Source: Nereocystis luetkeana
Lineage: Eukaryota > Sar > Phaeophyceae > Laminariales > Laminariaceae
Length of the DNA stretch: 64,000 bases
Reading direction: 5' to 3'
Assembly: GCA_031213475.1 (NCBI GenBank)
Contig: JARUPZ010000004.1
Coordinates: forward strand, 372,001 to 436,000
Positions 11,220-21,594 of this stretch are shown piece by piece. How positions within the stretch are numbered: the stretch's first letter is position 1; the number at the start of each line of letters is the position of its first letter. The notes beneath the pieces were generated by a model, which was given only the letters and a program-made list of their open reading frames with translations, was not told the DNA's origin and did not search any database. The translations under genes were made by a program, and so were the position numbers.

Positions 11220-11720
11220 CATGCTTGGCCGTAGTCGTATGACGATGGATCCTTTTATCCCTACAATGCCGGGACGGAGCACGTCGGGTTTTCACCGACC
11301 AGGCGTACATTGCTTGCACCAAGCGCGAAGCGCCGTGAGGTGTTGGGCAAGTCGCATGAAGGGTGAGCTGCATCCTACTAAGAACCGCTTTTGAGGCGGA
11401 TTTTCTTGCGTGTGGATGACAGCATCAATAATTTGATTGATTTTCTGGTGTTGCCACTTCCGTAGACAGCAATGAATGGGTATACCATGTAACTGCCTCG
11501 TGGGTGCCTTACCATAAACACTACCTGGTACGTGATACGATTATTCCCTCCTGTGCGGAGTTAAGATTCTCCCCGCACAAAAAATGATCGAACTCGACCC
11601 CCAGCCGTGTGGTGACCGCCAGAAAAAAGAAAGAAAAATGTTCGCTGGTTGTCTAGGTCGCGCAGTTAGAGGCGTGTTTTACAGCGCCAACGCCAACCGA
11701 TGCCAACCCAACCCATATAT
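11220..11720 (+). repeat. About 480-bp dispersed repeat, copy 1
   Basis: Aligns over its length with 20590-21290 (shared GGCCGTAGTCGTAT, TTTTCACCGACC, CTGCATCCTACTAAGAACCG, GACAGCAATGAATGGGTAT and TGGTTGTCTAGGTC). A partial minus-strand copy lies at 38060-38200. It has no long frame. It may be a non-autonomous transposon or an old pseudogene; its termini could not be defined. Confidence 0.75.
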
Positions 11721-12046
11721 ATATATATGATATATATGTGGTATGTATTGTAGGGAGGGGGTGATCGCAATGGGGGTGGTACCGCAAGTCGGGACAGTTG
11801 AAACATTAATGTGGGCAGCTTGCTTCAACCACGAATGGATTACTTCAAAGTAACACTCCTCCAGGACTTTCGGGCTGCACTCCCGTTTGGATTTTTGTAG
11901 AGATGAGAAATTACTTGGAATTACACAAGGTATCGCCAACTTACTTAGGTTCATGAGCGGTGCAAAATACTCAAATGGTTGGGAGATGCTCTTCTCTCTT
12001 CTCCCGAACAATCCTGCAATTTTCTCCTTCACCACCAACCAGGTGG

Positions 12047-12392
12047 AGCAGCCCCGGTGGCTTGGTAGGTGGTCCGCGTGCCTATCAAGATTAAATTGCG
12101 TGGGTTCAAGCAGGTTCAAGTCTCACCGAGTGCATGCTCGTAGGGATTTTTTCTTGCATAAAAAAAAGGATTGGCGGAAAGGGCGAGAGCGTGAGTTAGC
12201 TACATTCGATGAAAATCGACGACCAGTGGGGATGCTGAACCCTATGCGCGACAAAAAGCAAAGGCACGTACCGGGGGGGGGGGGAGGGACGACACCTGTG
12301 ACCACGGCTTGTCAGGTGATCGCTGAGGGTCAAAAACTCCTACGAGTTAGGTTGGAAAGTAAAACTGATGATTTAAAACTAAAATTATAACT
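12047..12392 (+). mobile_element. SINE-B, copy 1
   Basis: A tRNA-like head (CCCCGGTGGCTTGGTAGGTGG as A-box region, GGTTCAAGTCTCACC as B-box) is followed by about 250 bp shared with 18393-18740 and ends near AAACTAAAATT. The B-box region carries a short internal duplication, GGTTCAAGCAGGTTCAAG, absent from the other copy. Partial copies lie at 15745-15945 and, head only on the minus strand, 22925-23025. Confidence 0.8.
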
Positions 12393-12701
12393 TGAATCCG
12401 CCGCGGCCAAGTATCAAGTATTAATAGTTAGTTGCGGTCGGTGTGTTTAGTATAGGGTATTCCGAAGTACTGGTAGTCAGTCTGTCATGGTGATACTTTG
12501 TTCATAAAATCCGGCAATTAATTCGTAGCGTGAGGCTTCGACGTTGATCACCCGTAAACATTGTATTTTGTCACCAAGCACCACTCTGTCCCGAAACATT
12601 GGAGGCTTTTGTATATATATTTTCAATGTAAACCGTCCTTATATTTTCGGACAGAGTAGTAGAGTGGTATCAATAGTGTGCAGCAGTATTAATAGTATTA
12701 A

Positions 12702-12810
12702 TATTACGGGGGGGCATAGTTAACAGGACCAAATATTGTTAGTAAAAATGGTTAAACAAATAGGCTTTTATGTGTACCATAGGTCCTGTTAACTATCGTC
12801 CCCCGTAATA
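12702..12810 (+). mobile_element. TATTACGG MITE
   Basis: 109-bp foldback element with intact ends, preceded by a TATTAATAGTATTAA string. Loop in plus orientation. Confidence 0.85.
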
Positions 12811-12829
12811 GTACATTTATATCTTACAG

Positions 12830-13112
12830 TTAGTAGTAGTAGTAAGCTGTAAGCGTGAGCTGTTCGTACTGTAGGCAAATAATTCCATACAACAACTCGA
12901 ATATACAATGAGAAGGAAGGGGCAAGGACAGCAAATAAATGGAGTAGACAACAAGCCGAAAGTTGGCACAGAAAGGAGGGAGGTAGACTTGGTGCATCAT
13001 CATGGCATGGGCTTGTTCCTTTTTTTGTTCCCGAGGTTTTCTTCTTTCTTTCAGGAAAGCAAGCAAGTGATGAGCGATCCATGTTGAAGATCATGCTGCA
13101 CTTTGTCGGATG
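12830..13112. repeat. Dispersed repeat sharing a TTGTCGGATGGCAA end
   Basis: Aligns with 20240-20432 and in part with 26340-26440 (GGTTTTCTTCTTTC, GATCCATGTTGAAGATCATG, CTGCAC-TTGTCGGATGGC). Minus-strand fragments of the same end occur at 14905-14985 and 23420-23500. Short frames exist on the minus strand but are in conflicting phases. Probably the 3' end of an unidentified retroposon. Confidence 0.55.
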
Positions 13113-13163
13113 GCAAGGGAAATAATAATAATTACCTGGTATAATATACCTACAGCACTATTA

Positions 13164-13290
13164 TTATGAGGGGCCGTATTAAACAAGACCTCGTATGGTA
13201 TACATAAAAACCTACCAGGTATACATTTCGCTATGTGTACTAACAGCAGTAGTTTAGTTGCTCCTATTTACTACTATGGCCCCCCATAAC
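13164..13290 (-). mobile_element. TATTACGG MITE, diverged, with TACCAGGTA in loop
   Basis: Longer than the usual copies (127 bp) with mutated ends. The loop holds CCTACCAGGTATACATTT where other copies have CCTATATATTT, so the motif sits exactly at a point where copies differ in length. Confidence 0.7.
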
Positions 13291-14621
13291 ACATTATTAG
13301 GGCTAGGTGGGGAAATTCCAAAGTTTGTTACTGACGGGGTGAGAGTGTGAGAGAATGATATCGTACCACCGTATTTGACGCAAGCCTTCTGTCTGTTGTT
13401 ATAGAAATATGACGCCCCACGACAGACAGCCCCAGTCAGTGATGAAAAGGCTGTATACTATTAATATTACTATTAACGAAAGAATAAACAGGGATGCCAC
13501 CGGGGCTGGGAAGATACCATCCCTCTGGGCCGGTGCACCCCCCAATCAGTCCATACAAGCAAAGAAAATAAGTCGGGGCGGGCCGGTACCGCTATTATTC
13601 CGCTATTATTTACTACGCGATTTTTGCATCGATCGCAAGATACCATGTGAGGTACAAACGCACTAAGCCCAGTAACACGATACCAGTTGTTGAGCAAAAA
13701 AACAAAGACATTATTATACGTACGCACGTGGGTATAGCATATCCGGGAAACTGTTTCCATATTATGTTAATGACGTATTAATAATTGATAGTCAACAGCA
13801 GCAGTACATAGTATAACGTACACAATGTAACATTTAGGCACGTGCCGCGATGGGGTATATATATATTGGTATTGGTATAGCATATTTTAGCCGGACTTCG
13901 TACAGTTTTTTCTGGCCGACGGAGCGCTTCAGAAACTACCCGGTGCTATACTACTATTAACACTGCTGAAGCGGTATACTATGGTATGGTGTGAATATAT
14001 ATGATTTACGCGCGATCGAAGTATGGCACACAGCTAGCTAGCTAAGAGGAGTTTCGACGAAATCCTCGATCTCGCAGCTATTATTGTCTTTTTTAAAGTT
14101 TTTATACGAGGTATACTCGAAGTATATTATTATATCCCGTTTGTGTGTTGCACACTGTTTTTTCCGCTATTAATAGCACCTTTGCATTGTTCATCAGATT
14201 TATCAACACTATCTGCACAATAGCTCACATGTTCTCTCGAAGTCAGTTTTGGGCGGGTGCTAGAGGCTAGAAGGGCACCCCTTGACCTGGGCCATTTATT
14301 TCTTTATTTTTTTTATATCCTCCGGCGGATTGATTGGTAAAAAAAACGCTTAACGTCACCACACCTCCACGCATTTAATAGGTAATCGATCCACATTTTC
14401 CCCCTCCCTACACGTATAGCTCAGCTCAGCTGTCAGAAGGTACGAAACACCCTCGCATTTCGGCGTCGTCGATGACGCGGGTACAAAGCTCTCACTTCGA
14501 ACGCTTCGTTTATTGAAACCCTTGTGCGGGCGCCCCTAAAAGACCACTTACTTGTCTCTTTGGTTCGGTTCTATTGTTGAATGATTATCTATTACGGGCA
14601 TAGAAACAAAGGGAGTAGTAG

Positions 14622-14832
14622 TATTACGGGGGACCATAGTTGTAACCCTTTTAGAACCGGAGCCCCGTTTTGGGGGCAAAGCACTCAAACATCAAGTAGT
14701 TTGTCCCCAAAATGGGACTGCGGTCCTAAAGGGGTTAATAGGACCTATGGTATACACAAAATACTACCAGGGTATATATTTACATGTTTTTACTAACAAT
14801 ATTCGGTCCTATTTACTATGCCCCCCCGTAAT
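14622..14832 (-). mobile_element. TATTACGG MITE interrupted by a TTAA MITE
   Basis: Left arm 14622-14640 and the rest 14739-14832 form one element once the nested 14641-14738 insertion is removed. At the breakpoint the family normally reads CCATAGTTAATAGGACC, supplying the TTAA target. Confidence 0.85.
14641..14738 (+). mobile_element. TTAA MITE nested in another MITE
   Basis: Complete palindromic copy inserted at the TTAA of the host element's AGTTAATAGG sequence. The right junction reads GGGGTTAATAGG; the left is slightly altered (AGTTGTAACCC). The host family provides paralogous empty sites, making this the best in-window evidence for TTAA target specificity. Confidence 0.85.
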
Positions 14833-14850
14833 GTTATTAATAGTAGAGGT

Positions 14851-14892
14851 GCTAACAATATTTGGTCCTATTTACTATGGTCCCCCGTAATA
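14851..14892 (-). mobile_element. TATTACGG MITE, solo right half
   Basis: Only the terminal 42 bp (GCTAACAATATTTGGTCC to CCGTAATA) immediately downstream of a full copy, perhaps from unequal exchange. Confidence 0.7.
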
Positions 14893-15080
14893 TTATTATT
14901 ATTGTGCTTGCCATCCGACAATGTGTAGTGTTGTTCTAATAAACGACTATAATAACAGAAAGTGAAGAACTTTCCAGACCAAAAGCGCGGCAGTATCCTA
15001 CGACAAATAAATCACAACCGATGTGACGCTCAGGAAGACTATTAATAGTAGTGCTAATAAATAGTATTAATGTCAATAGA

Positions 15081-15186
15081 ATTACGGGGGACCGTAGTTA
15101 ATAGGACCAAATATTGTTGGTAAAAATGATTAAATATATATGTTTTATCGATACCATAGGTCCTATTAACTATGGCCCCCCGTAAT
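15081..15186 (+). mobile_element. TATTACGG MITE
   Basis: 106-bp copy, AATTACGGGGGACC to CCCCCCGTAAT, loop in plus orientation. Confidence 0.8.
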
Positions 15187-15245
15187 GGTGTAATAGTATC
15201 CCCAACTAAACAACTGAGGCTCAAAAGGGTTTGGTAATACGACCC

Positions 15246-15436
15246 TTTTTTCTTTTTTTTTTCGCTCATCCCATTTATTTTCTTCACACATCTTCTTCTC
15301 TCTCTCCTTCCAACTCGTAACTCAGATCCGGGGTCACATAGCAGGCTCTTCTCCCCCCCTTCCCGCTACGGTACGTGCCTTCATTTTTATCGCGAGAAGA
15401 TTTCAGCCTTTCCTTCCCTCGTCGACTCGCATCGAC
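15246..15436 (-). mobile_element. SINE-A, 5'-truncated
   Basis: Minus-strand body and A tail of the SINE-A family. Truncated at the GCGAGTCGACGAGGG block, about the same point as the copy at 1711, which may mark a preferred reverse-transcription stop. Confidence 0.85.
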
Positions 15437-15544
15437 CCTTATCGTCTTATTGCAGAAATAGCACCCATGTATGTGTCATCCCTTTGACACTAACGTAGCA
15501 TAATTGCTGAAACACGCGAGCCGCTGTTTCTACGTCCGAGTAGC

Positions 15545-15661
15545 TATTACGCTGGGGGGGGCATAGTTAATATGACCAAATATTGTCAGTAAAAATGGTT
15601 AAATATATAGAGAGGTGTTTATCTATACCATAGGTCCTATTAACTATGGTCCCCCGCAATA
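15545..15661 (+). mobile_element. TATTACGG MITE
   Basis: Foldback copy with an expanded G run in the left end and CCCCCGCAATA at the right. Downstream, 15745-15945 carries the 3' part of SINE-B. Confidence 0.75.
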
Positions 15662-16617
15662 GTGGTTTTGTTAATAATAATAGCATTATTACTACTTACT
15701 GCGTCTGCTTCTCTTTTGAGTGTGGATGGCAAGATTGGAACAGAAATTCCATGATAATCGACCAGCAGCAGGAACGCTGAAACCTATCATATGCGCGACA
15801 AAAATGAAGACTCGCGTACCGGGGGGGGAAAGGGACGGCACCTGTGACCACGGTTTGCCCAAAAGATTGCTGAGGGTTATTTAAGCCTCCAACGAGCGCG
15901 TAAAGCTGGAGAGGAAAGTCACAAATAAATGATGATGACAAAAAAAAAAGTATACCGGGATGTGACCAGAACGCTTCTTCTTTTCTTCTGTGCTTGCTGT
16001 GTGGGCGGGCAGCTTCTCGCCGAACTGAAAGTAGCAACTAATCTCGGTATAAAAGTTCATATGTTTAAGGAGATTGCTTGTTTGCTCGTCCTTTGGGCGG
16101 GGAAGAGGAAGAGCCCAACGACATGACAGCAAATAAATGTCTAATGTTTCTTCATGCAAATTCAATTGGCACTCTATTTGCCATCCGATAACTTGCAGCG
16201 CACCTGTACAACCTTTCTATCAAGACATCCGCATACAAATGGGTATAATATATATCTAGAATCCAACTACTTCAAACATGGAAGTTGCTATCTCTCAGGC
16301 CTGAACACTTGATAACATTATTAGACCAACAAAAATACACAATGTCTGCCCCCGATGCGGATGATGTCGCCGTGACGAGCTCCCACAACCCCTCCCTGAT
16401 GCCTGCAGGCGTCGTTCACGGCCGAACGTGCCGAGCCCTTCCCTCCAGTAGCATGGTGTCATGTACCAGGTAGCACGGAGCTGCTAAGCGTCTACAACTT
16501 CAACATGGGGCTGCCAACAAGAAGCACCTAATCTGAGCTAGCCTGAGATTCTTAATTGTGACGCCATCTTCGAACAACCTTGGGCAAAGAAAGGCTATTA
16601 TATAGGATATACCTGGT

Positions 16618-16944
16618 AGTGTAGAGTTCACCACAGCTCCGTTTCTCTCAACCTGTTTTTCTTAGCGTTCTCCAAAAAATGAGCCTTTTGCTCATATTGT
16701 AACGGGGGACCATCATAGTTAATAGGACCGAATATTGTTCGTAAAAATGGTCAAGTATATAGGTTTTTATGTATACGATAGGTCCTACTACATAAAAACC
16801 TATATACTTGACCATTTTTACGAACAATATTCGGTCCTATTAACTATGATGGTCCCCCGTTACAATATGAGCAAAAGGCTCATTTTTTGGAGAACGCTAA
16901 GAAAAACAGGTTGAGAGAAACGGAGCAGTGGTGAACTCTACACT
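16618..16944. repeat. 327-bp near-perfect inverted repeat (foldback)
   Basis: Arms 16618-16773 and 16789-16944 are complementary over about 156 bp with only one mismatch noticed, around a 15-bp loop (16774-16788). The left arm contains ordinary flanking DNA (16618-16698) followed by the left half of a TATTACGG MITE (from about 16699). The right arm is therefore a reversed copy of both the MITE half and its flank, which transposition alone cannot explain. A replication template switch fits. Confidence 0.9.
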
Positions 16945-16946
16945 CT

Positions 16947-17336
16947 CAGACAAAACGGAAAAATGGGAACGAAACAAAAAATGGGAACGGACGTTTTTTT
17001 TTAGAAAGCAAACCAATTGTGTACAACTCCAAGAAAAAAAGTTGACAGTCCTGTGGGGCTGTACAGCAGCCTTCGAATGAGCTGTCGCTCAGGCTGGAAG
17101 TCCTCGGCATCGCCGCGGTGGCTAGCATCTAGAGAAATCACAATAGAGCCAGCGTATATCGCTTTTTGCGCCCACCCGAAGGCACGAGATGGAGCATGAC
17201 CGTTCTGACGAGCTCCTCTCACAGGGCTGGCCAAGGGGTTTCGCAGGATCATTTTGGCTCTCTGATACACCACATGGTGCTGGAGATACGGCTTGGTTCT
17301 CATTTTAGGCTTCGTTCCCATTTTTCCGATTTGTCT
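16947..17336 (-). mobile_element. Small TIR element carrying a gene-like fragment
   Basis: Terminal inverted repeats of about 26 bp with one mismatch (CAGACAAAACGGAAAAATGG at 16947; complement ending at 17336) bracket 390 bp. The interior is richer in GC than its surroundings and is open on the minus strand from about 17290 to 17032, reading protein-like sequence with segments HHVVYQRAKMILRNPL and GWAQKAIYAGSIVISLDASH. The product is not recognised. This resembles Pack-type elements that carry captured exons. The missing right end of the adjacent TATTACGG MITE (TAACTATGGTCCCCCGTAAT) resumes at 17338, immediately after it. Confidence 0.6.
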
Positions 17337-17871
17337 GTAACTATGGTCCCCCGTAATAGTAGGCTCTTTCTCATTCGTGGGCCCATACCTGTATGTCTCG
17401 AACTGAGCCAAGGAGGTCCTATTACAATCTGGGAGAAATAATATTTTCAGGTTGGTAGGCTGTTCAGGTATTTTGGTTCCTGTCGGAATCAAGGTACGGG
17501 CGGAGACCCAACCCAACCCCTGGCTCTAACCCTAACCCGAACCCTAACCCTGACATCTAAACCTACTCCAGCCAAGGGAGGCGGATTGCCCGAGGCAACT
17601 CAACCACCCTCGGAGGCGTTGTTCCTGAACCCGCGTTCCGCACTAGATAACCCCGCCTGTCTTTCTGGGAGGCGGTCGACCTTACGCCGTAGCGAAGGGA
17701 CCCCGCTTGGAACCTGGTATCGGCGACTCGGCAGGCGGGCTCTTTGAGGCCTGGCGTTAGAGGTACCCACCGGTGCATGCGCGATTTTTAGCTAGGCCTA
17801 TCTATGATCTACATCCATACGTCACTAGGCTGGGCTTTGTCGTGCGCAAGCCCCCCATTAGGAAAGACTCT

Positions 17872-18057
17872 AATATGGGGGACCATATTAAATAGGACCT
17901 ACGTACGGTGAATACAATAACCTACCAGTATATATTTTACCTATTTTTAGTATTACGGGGGACCATAATTAATAGGACCAAAGATTGTTAGTAATAACAG
18001 GAAATATATAGGTTTTTATGTATACCATAGGTCCTGTTTACTATGGTCCCCCGTAAT
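17872..18057. mobile_element. Two adjacent TATTACGG MITEs
   Basis: A left-half copy (17872-17950, minus, containing CTACCAGTATATA in the loop) directly abuts a complete plus copy (17951-18057). The second probably inserted into the first and the distal part was lost. Confidence 0.75.
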
Positions 18058-18392
18058 AGTTCTATACTGACTCCTAATAGTGACCGACCTTTTCGCCCGG
18101 TCATTTCGGAAGGGGTGATAGCAATGGATTTGCCAATATAGCAAGTTTTTTGCCGAGCTCTTTTGAGGATATTCCTTAAGCCCTTCGTTGGCAAGTTTTT
18201 ATGAAATTTTGACTTACTTACTCTTTCATTTGGCATTTTTTTAGCAAGACTTCAGAGCCCAAATTTCCAAATACTTGCTATTTTGGCAAGTTTTCACAGT
18301 GTCGTTAAAAACGGCTCTTTTTATTGTGCATCACCCCTTATTAATACCACCCAAGTCTGAACAGGTGACGAGATTATTCTGAATTATGTCCG

Positions 18393-18740
18393 GCGGCATC
18401 CCCGGTGGCTTGGTATTAATAGGTGGTCTGCGTGCCTATCAAGATCAATTTCGTGGGTTCAAGTCTCACCGAGTGCACATGCTCGTAGGGATTTTTCCTG
18501 CATTATTAGAAAAAGATTAGCGGAAAGCGCGATAGCGTGAGCTGGCTGTATTCGATGAAAATCGACGAACTGTGGGAATGTTGAACACTATGCGCGACCA
18601 AAAACAAATGCACGTTCGTACCGGGGGGGAGAAGGGACGATACCTGTGACCACGGTTTTTCCAGAAGGTCGCTGACGGTCAAAACCTCCTACGAGTTAGT
18701 TAGGCTGGAAAGTAAAACTGATGAATTAAAAAAAAAAAAA
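18393..18740 (+). mobile_element. SINE-B, copy 2
   Basis: Aligns with 12047-12392. In the A-box region this copy reads GGTATTAATAGGTGG where copy 1 reads GGTAGGTGG, a 6-bp TTAATA gain creating the TATTAATAG motif common elsewhere in the window. Ends in poly-A. Confidence 0.8.
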
Positions 18741-18780
18741 AGACCTCCCCCTTCATAAAAAGGTCACTACACTCAGTATA

Positions 18781-18785
18781 TATAC

Positions 18786-18830
<45 letters not shown>
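18781..18830. repeat. (TA)n microsatellite
   Basis: About 20 TA units abutting the A-tail end of the downstream minus-strand SINE-A copy. The same SINE-tail/TA association occurs at 1905 and 4063. Confidence 0.95.
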
Positions 18831-18832
<2 letters not shown>

Positions 18833-19155
18833 CCCATCCCATTCATTATCTTCGCACATCTTCTTCTCTCTCTCCTTCCAACTCGTAACTCAGATCCGGG
18901 GCCACATAGCAGGCTCTTCTCCCCCCTTCCCGCTACGGTACGTGCCTTGATTTTTATCGCGAGAAGATTTCAGCCTTTTCTTCCCTCGTCGACTCGCATC
19001 GAATTGTGCCTACCCACGCTGCAAGGCGCTCTCAACAATTGAATCCCTTTTTATTTTTGCAAATAAAGTCAAAGTCCGACCCTCCTAGGGCTCGAACCCA
19101 GGACTCAAACAAGTAGAATTCGAGGTTAACCACTTGAACCACCGGGGCGACCGGC
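18830..19155 (-). mobile_element. SINE-A, full length
   Basis: Complete copy with tRNA-like head (B-box GGTTCGAGCCC on the minus strand), about 326 bp. Very close to the copy at 3210-3567, which suggests recent activity. Confidence 0.9.
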
Positions 19156-19246
19156 TCAATGCTTACTATTAGTACTAATATTTATATTCCTATTCCGTTT
19201 TCAGTCCGACAATGTTCACCATGATGAGCTTCAAGGTTGATAACTA

Positions 19247-19860
19247 TCATACTATAATATTATACTATTAGTACGATACTATAATATTATACTATTAATA
19301 CGATACTATAATATTATACTATTAGTACGATACTATAATATTATACTATTAGTACGATACTATAATATTATACTATTAGTACGAGATAATATTATACTAT
19401 TAATACGATACTATAATATTATACTATTAATACGATACTATAATATTTATACTATTAATACGATACTATAATATTATACTATTAATACGATACTATAATA
19501 TTATACTATTAATACGATCCTATAACATTTTACTATTAATACGATACTATAATATTACACTATTAATACGATACTATAATGTTATACTATTAATACGATA
19601 CTATAATATTATACTATTAATACGATACTATAATATTATACTATTAATACTATACTATAGTATTATACTATTAATACGATACTATAATATTATACTATTA
19701 ATACGATACTATAATATTATACTATTAATACGATACTATAATATTATACTATTAATACGATACAATAATATTATACTATTAATACGATACTATAATATTA
19801 TACTATTAATACGATCCTATAATATTTTACTATTAATACGATACTATCATACTATGATAC
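19247..19860. repeat. 27-bp AT-rich satellite
   Basis: About 22 tandem copies of a 27-bp unit of the form GATACTATAATATTA followed by TACTATTAATAC, with mostly single-base variants. It decays into ATACTATGATACTAT-type sequence up to about 20010. Each unit contains TATTAATA. Non-coding. Confidence 0.95.
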
Positions 19861-20589
19861 TATCAATATTATACTATGCTACTATTAATATTAACACGAT
19901 TCTATGATACTATAATAATACGATACTATGATACTGCGATACTGTATACCAGGGTATAGGGCACTGGTGTGAAACTGTGATACTATAATACTATGATACT
20001 ATGATACTATTAAATATGGCATAAATGATTGATGAAGGAACGCCTACTAGTAACTCCAAATCGTCCCGGTGACTACACAGGTCGCCACCTCGAGGAGGGT
20101 ATCGCGATTTAGACTCCAGCTTAGGGGTCGTCAGGAATCGAGAAGGAGCAGGGAGGGGGGGAAATGACAGACCCACGCCGATGGCGTGGGGATGGAGCTT
20201 GGATGCGGCTTAGGATTTAAGAATCGAAGTAACGAGTACATGCAGTATTGAGATGTAGGAGAGGGCAAAGACAGCACATAGAGTAGTATCGTAGATAAAG
20301 CATGAAAGGAAGCAGACATAGAAGATAGACAGACCTTGTGCATAGGTTTCCTTTGTATACGGGGAGTTCTTCTTTCAGGAATGTTTTGTTTGATCAACGT
20401 GGAAGCTCATGCTGCACATTGTCGGATGGCAAGACTGCTATAATATCACGATACTTTGATACTATGGTACCACCTACTGAAGTATGATAACAACCATTCC
20501 CCGAAATAACCAGACAACCAAGGGAAACAAAAAACGAAGATGTGAATCCCTCATATCCACCCTTAGAGGGAGGGGGGGGGTGTGCCCGT

Positions 20590-21290
20590 TACCATGCGCG
20601 GCCGTAGTCGTATAACCATAGCATAGCATGGCACAGCATATCATATTATAGCAAATTAAAGCAAATTATAGCATAGCAGTGCATAGCGAAGCATAGCATA
20701 GCATAGCATGGCATAGCATAGCATAGCATAGCATAGCAAATTATAGCATAGCACATCATAGCATAGCAAATCATAGCATAGCAAATTATGGCAGTGGGGG
20801 TACGGAGCACGTCCGGTTTTCACCGACCCGGCAGACATGTTTTTGCACCAAGCGCGAACCGCCATGGGGTGTTCGGCGAGTCGCATAAACGGCGACCTGC
20901 ATCCTACTAAGAACCGCTTGTGCGGCGGGCTTGCAATGGATGACAGCTTCGAGTTGTTGTTTTTTTTTTGTGGTGTGGCCGCTTCCAAGGACAGCAATGA
21001 ATGGGTATGCTGTTGTGTATCTTCCCCCTCAGTGCCTTGCCATATGGTACCAGGTACCAGGTACCAGGTACACACTATCAATCATAATGGGTGATGTGGC
21101 CACTTCCCTTCTGCGGGTCTAAGGTTTTCCACCCAGTAACATATAGTCTAACTACTGACTGTAGACCGCCAGCCGTGGTGACCGCCAAAATAAAAAATAA
21201 GAAAAGGATACCCTGGTTGTCTAGGTCACGCAGTGAGAGGCATGTTGTGTAGCGTCGTCACCAACGAACGACAGCCCAGCCTATATATAT
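20590..21290 (+). repeat. Dispersed repeat copy 2 with GCATA expansion
   Basis: Homologous to 11220-11720 but expanded internally: a (GCATA)n microsatellite at 20622-20790 inserted after CGTAGTCGTAT, and three direct TACCAGGTA units at 21046-21074, where copy 1 has a single TACCTGGTAC. The minus-strand Cys/Leu-rich frame over the microsatellite is an artefact. Confidence 0.75.
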
Positions 21291-21594
21291 GGGGGGGGGC
21301 GGGGAGGGTGGTGTACTGCAGCGCTATGAGCTCCAGGGGTAGTAGTTTGGTGTGTGAGTGCCACGTGGAGGGTCCATTATCAGAGCGGGGGTCGAGCCGT
21401 ACGAAGCTCCCTGCTAGAAACATGGAGGTGAGAGGATGGATTCCCCGCATCGGAACGCCACCGTAGGCCCGTGGAGAACGAAAATTGGAGAAGGCCGAAA
21501 GCAATCCAGCATACGCAGGGGGGGGGGCGAGGGGGGCGGAAATGCATTCTCGAAGTTATAAGGCTAAATGAGATAGCTACGAATAAACTAACCC

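Noticed and set aside
19247..19860. CRISPR array
   Set aside because: The units are contiguous with no unique spacers, in eukaryotic DNA; this is a tandem satellite.
20656..21081. 141-codon minus-strand Cys/Leu/Tyr-rich frame
   Set aside because: It crosses the (GCATA)n microsatellite and the TACCAGGTA array inside a dispersed repeat.
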